NCBI RefSeq assembly: GCF_000218685.1
Contig: NW_006763291.1
Location: 1,830,308-1,894,307, forward strand
Reading direction: 5' to 3'
Origin: Serpula lacrymans var. lacrymans S7.9
Taxonomy: Eukaryota > Basidiomycota > Agaricomycetes > Boletales > Serpulaceae
Length of the DNA: 64,000 nucleotides
Shown: piece by piece, positions 56,926 to 64,000 of the stretch
How the letters are laid out: each line of letters opens with the position of its first letter
How positions within the stretch are numbered: position 1 is the stretch's first letter
The notes under the pieces: generated by a model
The model's input: the letters and a program-made list of their open reading frames with translations, nothing else
Told to the model about the DNA's origin: nothing
Databases searched by the model: none
Position numbers and translations under genes: made by a program

Positions 56926-59900
56926 TTTAATCTTAGGCTGGACCTGGCTATTTAAACACAATCCTGAGATCAACTGGCAGACAGGGGTTGTCACATTGTC
57001 ACGTTGTCCCCAGGAATGTGTAAACTTGGGTAAACCAAATCATGTCCGTCACAATGAGCGTCTCGAAAAGTTAAACGCTAGTCACGTTTACGAGCTCAGA
57101 TCTCTAGAAAAGATCGACGATGACGATGATGAAGTAAAACCTGAGGAAGAGATTAAGAGGCTGGTACCTCCCGAGTACCACGACTTCTGGAAAGTCTTTT
57201 CGAAACACAAATCAGAGCGCTTCCCAGAGGCTAAGCCTTGGGACCATGCTATAGATTTGAAAGACACCTTCAAACCAAGGAAGGGACACATGATACCGCT
57301 CTCTGCTCCCGAAAGAGACGAGGTATCTAGTTTCATAGACGAACAACTTAGGAAGGGTTACATCAGACCTTCCAAAAGTCCTATGACGTCCCCGGTGTTC
57401 TTCATTCCTAAAAAGGATGGTAAGAAGCGCATGATTATGGACTATCGTTACGTGAATGAGCACACAGTTAAAAACGCGTATCCGTTGCCTTTAATTAGTC
57501 AGCTAGTAGACAAATTGGCTGGCGCCAAAATTCTGACTAAAATGGATCTCAGATGGGGGTACAATAATGTACGAATCAAAGAGGAAGATGCTTGGAAGGC
57601 CGCGTTCACGTGCCACCGAGGATCTTTCGAACCCCTTGTTATGTTCTTTGGGTTGACCAATTCACCGGCGACCTTTCAGAGCATGATGAATGAGATCTTT
57701 GCGGATATGGAAAACTGTGTCGTCATTTACATTGACGATTTATTAATATTTACAAAGTCGGACGATGAGGCTGAGCATGACAAGATCGTGCAAGAAGTCC
57801 TTCGACGCTTACAGGAACGGGACCTATTCGTCAAACCCGAAAAATGTAATTTTAAAGTGAAGGAAGTAGACTTCCTCGGTATGATCATAGGCCAGAACGG
57901 AATCAGGATGAACCCTGAGAAAGTTCAAGCTATTTTGGAATGGCCAGAACCTACTCGCGTCAAAGGGGTTAGGGCTTTCCTAGGCTTAGGCAATTTCTAC
58001 CGAAGGTTTATTGAAAACTTTGCAAAAATCACGAGACCGTTGAACGATCTCACCAAAAAGGACCTTGTTTGGCAGTGGGGCGCCAAAGAACAGGAAGCTT
58101 TTGATAAGCTTAAACAGGCATTTACAACAGCACCCATATTGGCATTCCCTGAATTAGACAAAGAGTTCCGGCTAGAAACCGACTCTTCTGACTTCGCCAC
58201 TGGGGCTGTTCTATCAATCAAATGCCCTGATGATCTTTGGAGGCCTTGTGCCTATTTATCGCATAGTTTGTCGCCTACAGAGCACAACTATCAAATATAC
58301 GACAAGGAGATGCTGGCCATCATTAGAGCTTTAGAGCACTGGCGGCACTACTTAGAAGGTGCTAGGCACCAATTCGAAATTTGGACCGATCATAAGAACC
58401 TGGAGTACTTCATGATGGCCCGAGACCTGAACCGGAGACAGGCCCGCTACGCGGTGTACTTGTCAAGGTTCAATTATAGATTAATTCATAAGCCAGGAAG
58501 CTCAATGGGGAAAGCGGATGCTTTATCTAGAAGAGAGGATCATGCCAACGGCATTGAAGATGACAACAAAGGTGTCACCCTGATAGATCAATCAAGGGTC
58601 GCCAATGTTAGAATCGGGCAAGATTCCGACCTCCTAGTAGTCTTTAGAAAAGACATCTCCCCAGAGGAAAAGGCGCGCCTTGACGGCAATGAAAACTATT
58701 TATGGAAAGACGGGCTCTTTCATTTCAAAAACAAAATCTATGTGCCTGAGTCCGCAAGGATCAAGGCAATGGATAGACATCATGACACTCCAGTGGCTGG
58801 GCACCCTGGATGGCAACAAACAATGGAGTTGATCTCCAGAAACTACATGTGGCCGGGCATGGTCAAAGACATACAGGAATACGTAAAATCCTGTCTAAGA
58901 TGCGCCATGGCCAAGAATTCCCATCAACCGCCGGCGGGTAAACTCATGCTGAACCCGATACCAGCTGGCCCCTGGCAGGATATATCGGTGGACTTCACGA
59001 CGGATCTGCCCGAGTCAAACGGGTACGATTCAGTAATGGTGGTAGTGGACCGCTTCTCCAAAGAAGTGGTATTCATACCCACCAACAAAACCATCACCGC
59101 CGCCGGTACGGCAGACCTATTTAAGGATTTCGTATGGTCAATCCATGGGTTGCCAGAAACGGTAATCTCCGATAGAGGACCGCAATTCGCTAGCGAATTT
59201 ACCAAAGAATTATGCCGGATGCTGGGCATCAAACCTAAATTATCCACGGTGTTCCACCCGCAAACCGATGGACAAACGGAGAGACTCAACCAGGAGTTGA
59301 AACAGTATCTCCGGATATTTATTAACGACAGACAGACAGATTGGGCCAAGTGGCTAAAGATAGCCCAGTTCTCTTATAATATTAAACAGTCATCGGCTAC
59401 AGGAAAGGCACCATTCGAGGTTACTAGATCGTACCTCCCCAGAATGGGTGTAGAACCTGGCAAAAGCAAAAACGAGGCTGCTGGGAACATGGCAAAAGAC
59501 ATGAAGTCTGTCTTGGACGAAACGCGCAAAGCGCTATTTAAAACTGCGGAGCAGATGAGAAACAGGGCAGAGCGTAGACGCTCTAAGGCCCCTGATTACA
59601 AGGTCGGCGACCTGGTCTGGTTAGACACCGACCACTTGAAATTAAAAGACCGGCAGTCTAGAAAACTGACCGAAAAGTGGATTGGCCCTTACCGGATTAA
59701 GGAAGTCAAACCTAATGCGGTGGAGCTGGAACTCCCAAAACGAATGAGGGTGGTACCCACGGTTAACATTAGCCGTGTGAAACCCTACAAAGGACCGCTG
59801 CCGGGACAGCGCGTAGACCGGCCCGGTCCGGTAGTAGTCACCCAGGAAGGTGAAGAAGAGTTCGAAGTCAAACGGGTGGTAGATGCACGCTTGAAGCGTG

Positions 59901-60139
59901 GAAAATTAGAGTTCCTGGTCCTATGGAAGGGCTATGGAGACGAGGACAGAACGTGGGAACCAGAATCCCATCTGGAAAACTCCCGCGACGCTGTTCGCGA
60001 ATTTTATTCTAGGAATCCCTCAGCTCCCAGGAAGCTTAGAGGCATGGATTCAAACCTTTTTAATTCCCTCTTTCAACCTATGCCCGAAAATTTTACCACT
60101 ACCTCCGGAATTTGGTCTCGCCTGGAAGTCGAGCCTTAG
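56834..60139 (+). CDS. gypsy pol: reverse transcriptase, RNase H, integrase, chromodomain
   Basis: An uninterrupted 1101-codon ORF. The real N-terminal boundary is in the protease ORF, so the first ~15 residues are probably artificial. RT boxes: MDYRYVNEHTVKNAYPLP, MDLRWGYNNVRIKEEDAWKA, VIYIDDLLIFTKSDDEAEHD (the YIDD box), FLGMIIGQNGI. RNase H: LETDSSDFATGAVLS, YDKEMLAIIRALEHWRHYL, WTDHKNLEYF. Integrase: an HHCC finger (RHHDTPVAGHPGWQ, CLRCAMAK) and the D,D,E triad in ISVDFTTDLP, VISDRGPQFASEF and TDGQTERLNQEL. A chromodomain (KRVVDARLKRGKLEFLVLWK, GDEDRTWEPESHL) ends the protein. The polypurine tract overlaps the region just after the stop. Confidence 0.93.
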   Translation: MAVLHTNVLLWSNTKDTERVTAEATQLGKINLILGWTWLFKHNPEINWQTGVVTLSRCPQECVNLGKPNHVRHNERLEKLNASHVYELRSLEKIDDDDDEVKPEEEIKRLVPPEYHDFWKVFSKHKSERFPEAKPWDHAIDLKDTFKPRKGHMIPLSAPERDEVSSFIDEQLRKGYIRPSKSPMTSPVFFIPKKDGKKRMIMDYRYVNEHTVKNAYPLPLISQLVDKLAGAKILTKMDLRWGYNNVRIKEEDAWKAAFTCHRGSFEPLVMFFGLTNSPATFQSMMNEIFADMENCVVIYIDDLLIFTKSDDEAEHDKIVQEVLRRLQERDLFVKPEKCNFKVKEVDFLGMIIGQNGIRMNPEKVQAILEWPEPTRVKGVRAFLGLGNFYRRFIENFAKITRPLNDLTKKDLVWQWGAKEQEAFDKLKQAFTTAPILAFPELDKEFRLETDSSDFATGAVLSIKCPDDLWRPCAYLSHSLSPTEHNYQIYDKEMLAIIRALEHWRHYLEGARHQFEIWTDHKNLEYFMMARDLNRRQARYAVYLSRFNYRLIHKPGSSMGKADALSRREDHANGIEDDNKGVTLIDQSRVANVRIGQDSDLLVVFRKDISPEEKARLDGNENYLWKDGLFHFKNKIYVPESARIKAMDRHHDTPVAGHPGWQQTMELISRNYMWPGMVKDIQEYVKSCLRCAMAKNSHQPPAGKLMLNPIPAGPWQDISVDFTTDLPESNGYDSVMVVVDRFSKEVVFIPTNKTITAAGTADLFKDFVWSIHGLPETVISDRGPQFASEFTKELCRMLGIKPKLSTVFHPQTDGQTERLNQELKQYLRIFINDRQTDWAKWLKIAQFSYNIKQSSATGKAPFEVTRSYLPRMGVEPGKSKNEAAGNMAKDMKSVLDETRKALFKTAEQMRNRAERRRSKAPDYKVGDLVWLDTDHLKLKDRQSRKLTEKWIGPYRIKEVKPNAVELELPKRMRVVPTVNISRVKPYKGPLPGQRVDRPGPVVVTQEGEEEFEVKRVVDARLKRGKLEFLVLWKGYGDEDRTWEPESHLENSRDAVREFYSRNPSAPRKLRGMDSNLFNSLFQPMPENFTTTSGIWSRLEVEP

Positions 60140-60150
60140 AAGGGGGGTAG
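60138..60150 (+). promoter_or_regulatory. polypurine tract
   Basis: agaaggggggtag directly abuts the 3' LTR at 60151, the expected position for the plus-strand primer. Confidence 0.8.
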
Positions 60151-60539
60151 TGTTACGATAACACAATTTCCGGACATCTCCTGTCCTTTTTATTCTCCGC
60201 TTTAACTTTATACTTTAAGTGCCACGCGACATTTCCCTTTCTCGCGCCGCGTTGCCTTTCTTTTACTTTTAGACTTAACTCTCTCACGCAGTGGAGCTGG
60301 CCATACGGGCTAGGCCCTATGACATCATCAGCCACTGCCTTCATCAACTGTATAGTACACATGTACAAACAACCTGTAGTAGTATATATACCCCAATAGA
60401 TCCAGGAGACTCCTCAGCGAGTCCTCCTGTTGTATACCAACTAACTCACTGCAGCCCAAGGGGTACCCACTCCCCATCTTCCACTACCTTTATAGTGTGT
60501 TCCTGTGTGCGCCAGAGTAACTAACTCTTGGTTGTTACA
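60151..60539 (+). repeat. gypsy 3' LTR
   Basis: 389 bp, 387 identical to the 5' LTR, followed by the TSD taaag at 60540-60544. Confidence 0.95.
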
Positions 60540-60544
60540 TAAAG

Positions 60545-61640
60545 TCCTTGTTTGTGTAACGCAGTGAGGATAAGTTCCTCCTTTTTCCGAACTTCACAAG
60601 CATTTGACCCTGCTGGAAAAAGTGTTGATAACCCCGTTTTGGACAATTTGTGGACAGAGACAAGTGCTAACGTGAAGTTTGGCACAAGTAAGACATTTGA
60701 CAGTGCGATATTGTAGTCTTTTTTGCCAACAGTTGCTTGTAGGATTACTGTTCCAATGCCAATGGCATTTACAGAGGATTCATCCCCAAAACTGATTGTC
60801 CTTGGAGGATGCAGAACATGGTATGTTCCTGGCTCAAACCAGGAGCAGTGAGGGACCATGTGGGATGTTGCTCCGGAGTCAATAATAATTGTTGTTTTGG
60901 TCTTATCGGGTTCTGACACAAGGTAAGCTTGAATGCGTTTAGCAAGGGGCTTGAAAATATGTACATGTTCCAATGCAATATGACTCTGTTCCTCCTCGGA
61001 GTCAGATCCAGATGATTGCTCTGCTGTATTTGCCTTTTCCTTCTTCCTTTGACCTTTTCCGGCTGACTGAAGTGTTCGACACTCCGAGGTGTTGTGTGTT
61101 TTGGCTTTGTGGAAGTCACACCACTTCTCCTTGGATTTGAGTGCTGTTTCAGAACCTCCAGGGGCCTTCCCTGACTGTCGTGCAACTTCTGCAGTGATCC
61201 GGATCTCAACTGCATCAAAAGTAAGTTTATTTTCTTCAATCGTGTTGATTACCGATGACTGAAATATTTGCCATTCAGGAGTGCATGGGAGAGATTGGAG
61301 AAGAGCGAAGGCCATGAGTTTGGTATCAACTCCTAGTTTCATTCTGGAGAGGTGTGAATCAATTGTCCGGATTTTTGCAATGTGGTCCTGGATAGGTGAT
61401 GTCCCATCCCAGGACAATTTGGTGGGTTGCTGGAATGAATAGAAGGCCAAGGCAATGTTGGACGTCTGATAGAGTGAGACAAGTTTATCAAATAACTCCT
61501 TGGAGCTGATGAGGTCTCCAGTCCTCATTAGGAGGGCATCAGAGATGTGGTCCTGGATGATTCCATGTGCCTTCTCATCCTTAAGTATCCAGGTGATCTC
61601 AGGATCCTCCGAGGAGGTAGGTTTTCCTGGTGAGGGCTTA
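60545..61640 (-). pseudogene. copia gag and protease, N-terminally truncated
   Basis: The minus strand reads from the 5' LTR edge into EITWILKDEKAHGIIQDHIS and then the UBN2-type gag core (LISSKELFDKLVSLYQTSNI, MKLGVDTKLMAFALLQSLP). A zinc-finger-like CDFHKAKTHNTSEC and the protease site IIIDSGATSHMVPHCSW follow. The first ~80-100 residues of a usual copia gag and the leader are absent. The reading frame enters the gypsy LTR at 60539, where it stops. Confidence 0.85.
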
Positions 61641-61646
61641 AGCTCC

Positions 61647-61881
61647 TAATAAAACTAAGTGAAACTCAGCCGCTGCCCAAGAGGCTATAGAAACAACTGA
61701 GGTATTCCTATACTAAACCCCCTACTACTTATAGTTGGAGGTGCTACTCGCTACAGTATAATGACTCCTAGGAGTACAATTGTGCTCCTAGGAGAACAAT
61801 GGTTACTCCATGGAGTGGTGGCTATGCTCCATGGAGAACAATGGCTGCTTCGGCAGAGACCGGTTTTGTCCGGTTTTGTCA
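61647..61881 (-). repeat. copia 5' LTR
   Basis: 235 bp, partner of 50733-50967. It is joined almost directly to mid-gag sequence, so leader and primer-binding site are deleted. Confidence 0.9.
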
Positions 61882-62335
61882 GCTACAACATAACCATTGC
61901 CCTCTGGGCAGACCTGGCCCCGGCTGTGTCCAGATCACACAGCAGGCCATTACAGTTAACATTTTGTGCGGTCTTTACAGCGATCGCAGAGCAACAACGT
62001 ACAATGGATGCAAGAGTGAGTAGCACCAAGGTAGCCACGTGACAATAGACGGAATGAGCCGAAAGTGCGAGAAAGGTAAACGTAAATGAGTAATGACTAA
62101 AAGGTCCTTGGAAAACGCAGCGGACATTTGAGCTTTGGAAACCTGGAACCTACGGGTCCAGGAATACGCACCCTTGCCATGTATTTTCGCACAAGCAGCG
62201 AATAATTCCGACGACGAGGTTAAGGAGGTCAACTGACCAGGATGCTTCTTAAGCCAAAAACGTACATATGTGAGTTCTGCCTAGTTTATATAGTACCTGA
62301 TACTCACTCTCAACTAGTCCTTATCGCCAAGCTTA
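61882..62335. other. intergenic, upstream of the dehydrogenase gene
   Basis: No gene. A TATA-like tttatatagtac lies near 62286, about 50 bp before the ATG, and may be the promoter of the downstream gene. Confidence 0.5.
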
Positions 62336-63725
62336 ATGATGTCTATCAATGATAACGAACACATCCTCCCAGTGGCCCCGCTCGATGGTGTCGCAGCTGT
62401 GCTGGCTCACTTTTCGTCCAAATCCACTTCTTCAGTTCCCATTCGCGGGGAACGTACCATCTTCTCCTCATTTGCCCTCGCCTCTCGTGTCGCGGTGGTA
62501 ACTGGAGGGCACCGCGGCATCGGCCTAGAAATCGCACTCGCACTTGCAGAGGCAGGTGCCATTGTTTACTGTCTCGACACGCCTTCCCACCCAGATGACG
62601 AATGGGGGGTCGTGAAGGTGCATGTGGACAACCTGGCACCTCTTGGCATTGGTTCAGGAGAAAATCTGGCCAAGCCGTCGCGTCTCGAATATATATCTGC
62701 TGATGTGACTTCTCAAGACAAGCTTTCACATGTCTTTCGACAAATCGTCGAAAAAGAAGGACGAATGGACGTGTGTTTTGCTTGTGCAGGTGTGCATGCA
62801 AGTATCCCAGCACTCAGTTATAGTGCGGATGACTTCAGAAAGGTGAGTCCTCTGATCTCGTTTCGCGGTCATCACCTAATCTCATTATTTGTCCTGTACC
62901 TCTTCACTCTAACGTGAAAATCTACTACGACGTAGCTGATCGATGTAAACGTTACTGGGGTCTTTCTCACCGCTCAAGCCGCTGCACAGCAGATGGTGAA
63001 CTTGGGTTCGCCTGGGAGCATTGTCCTCATCGGATCCATGAGTGGGAGCGTTGCAAATCAAGTAGGCATCCAAGTTTAAGACGTGTGTGCTTAATTTATT
63101 TCTGTTCTCATCTATGCTTTTCTTTGTCATCCCACAATACTACTTTGCACTCAGGGAACAACGTTCGTGGCGTACAACACTAGCAAAGGCGCTGTCCTTC
63201 AAATGGCTCGCAGTCTCGCGATCGAGCTCGCTCCACAGAAGATTCGTGTCAATACTATCTCTCCAGGATACATCCTCACGAAGTAATATCCTTTCACGTA
63301 TAGTATGTGTCTGTACTAAGAAGTAAAATTTTCTTTTGCTGAATTCGTCCATCTCATGCCTCTGTATTCATCGACGACTACTTATGTATATTACTCGCTT
63401 CAAGGATGACGTTTGCCTCTCTCGAGGCCAAGCCCTCCCTGGCGCGGGAGTGGACCTCTCAGAACCCGATGGGTCGATTTGGTCGCCCAGACGAGCTACG
63501 CGGGGTTGCTACATGGCTTGCAAGCGACGCCTCGACGTTTTGTACTGGCAGCGAGTGAGTTGAACATACTATATTCTTTAAATTTTTCCAGCGGTCCTCT
63601 CTGCTGTTTCGGTGTCAGCGTGTTTTATGCCCAACTTTTGGTCCCCATTTCTCTCTTTCTATTAGATTGCTCATTCAACTCTTTCCTGCAGCATTATCGT
63701 CGATGGAGGCCACACGGCCTGGTAA
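62336..63725 (+). CDS. short-chain dehydrogenase/reductase (SDR)
   Basis: Five exons: 62336-62842, 62936-63061, 63155-63282, 63405-63554, 63692-63725, giving 314 residues. Classical SDR features are all present: the cofactor loop TGGHRGIG (56-63), CFACAGVH as the NAG-type motif, Asn174 (VNVTG), Ser205 (GSMSG) and Tyr218/Lys222 (YNTSK), then SPGYILTK and a C-terminal IIVDGGHTAW. An Asp at the end of the second strand (VYCLD) suggests NAD(H) rather than NADP(H). The extension before the Rossmann fold is ~50 residues. The pattern resembles the polyol/sugar dehydrogenase group (arabinitol dehydrogenase, sorbose reductase), but the substrate cannot be set from sequence alone. The reading frame is clean. 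Confidence 0.93.
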
Positions 63726-64000
63726 AATAACAGGAGAATATAGCGGATATAGAACGAGTGGCCTGTTCTTTTCTTTCTTCTGGGACTGCAGGTTGCAGGT
63801 TGCAGTTGTACTCGTATCACATTCTGAATTCACGTATCTGCGCTCGAGATAAACCCTCTCGCATTCGACTTCCGTCATTGGTTCGAGAGGTCTCAGGGAT
63901 GCGATACGCCTGGTCTCAGGTATTGACATAGCAAAAGGCCAGGTCATCACGCTAAATGTCCTGGGCTGCTTTGATGTTTCGGCGAAAATCGGAGGATGCT
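63726..64000. other. 3' flank of the dehydrogenase gene
   Basis: No gene is recognised; an antisense ORF (63675-63950) overlaps the last exon and has no domain features. Confidence 0.5.

Larger units (their letters stand above)
54309..60539 (+). mobile_element. full-length Ty3/gypsy chromovirus, recent insertion
   Basis: 6231 bp, flanked by the 5-bp TSD taaag (54304-54308 and 60540-60544), inserted in the copia element in opposite orientation. LTRs of 389 bp differ at two sites only. The order gag, protease, reverse transcriptase, RNase H, integrase, chromodomain places it in the chromoviruses. Coding lesions are few: a TGA at 56090 in gag and frame changes around protease. Chromodomains of this class steer integration to particular chromatin. 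Confidence 0.95.
50733..61881 (-). mobile_element. Ty1/copia retrotransposon split by a gypsy insertion
   Basis: LTRs of 235 bp lie at 50733-50967 (3' LTR in element sense) and 61647-61881 (5' LTR). They differ at about four positions (tgat/taat, ccact/ccgct and two near the right end). Domain order on the minus strand is gag, protease, integrase, reverse transcriptase, RNase H, as in copia. Without the gypsy insert and its duplication it is about 4.9 kb. The leader and the first part of gag are missing next to the 5' LTR, and no TSD is visible (tggcc versus gctac). It is non-autonomous now. Confidence 0.9.

Noticed and set aside
50728..61886. TSD for the copia element
   Set aside because: Flanks tggcc and gctac do not match, so none is claimed.
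63675..63950. 91-codon minus-strand ORF
   Set aside because: Overlaps the last dehydrogenase exon and has no domain.

Overview
The window looks like nuclear DNA of a filamentous basidiomycete, most likely an agaricomycete. The evidence is genes with many 50-90 nt GT-AG introns, a Tup1 corepressor, and a mobile-element repertoire typical of that group: Plavaka-type and pogo-type DNA transposases, a TET/JBP dioxygenase relic, a DUF6532-like gene, a tyrosine recombinase relic, and Ty3/gypsy chromovirus and Ty1/copia elements. I cannot name the species.

Region 1 (1-31.97 kb) is a dense graveyard of nested mobile elements. It holds gypsy debris and LTRs (1-4.0 kb). Next is a candidate ~12 kb composite DNA transposon (4.3-16.5 kb) with a Plavaka-type transposase, an unknown gene, a TET/JBP-like 2OG-Fe(II) dioxygenase relic and a DUF6532-like gene. 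Then come a pogo-type transposase on the minus strand (16.6-19.6 kb), a TATAG-rich element with a tRNA-like segment (19.6-20.5 kb), a degenerate tyrosine recombinase (22-22.9 kb) and a second pogo-type transposase on the plus strand (25.1-30.3 kb). A ~1.4 kb inverted-repeat structure (30.5-32.0 kb) contains a 100-N assembly gap and a helicase scrap. Perfect 5-bp target-site duplications (TSDs) identify seven solo-LTR insertions, some three levels deep, and they explain most of the broken genes.

Region 2 (32-50 kb) is ordinary gene space. It contains the glycine cleavage H protein (+), a doubtful small gene (-), a membrane-anchored acidic-repeat coiled-coil protein (-), Tup1 (+), the translin-associated protein TRAX (-), and two paralogous single-pass membrane proteins (-) with PPxY tails. 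I could place all exons of the H protein, Tup1, TRAX, both membrane proteins and the SDR below with consistent splice phases.

Region 3 (50.7-61.9 kb) is a textbook nest. A minus-strand Ty1/copia element (235-bp LTRs, front of gag deleted, three pol stops) has been split by a young plus-strand Ty3/gypsy chromovirus. The gypsy element has 389-bp LTRs that differ at two positions and a TSD of taaag. A 10-nt match between its predicted RNA 5' end and the bases just after the 5' LTR points to Tf1-like self-priming. Region 4 (62.3-63.7 kb) is a five-exon short-chain dehydrogenase.

Many LTR copies share the R region but differ in U3 or U5, as expected if subfamilies recombined during reverse transcription. 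Repeat copies differ largely by CpG to TpG/CpA changes, and some stop codons in the transposon genes fit the same decay.
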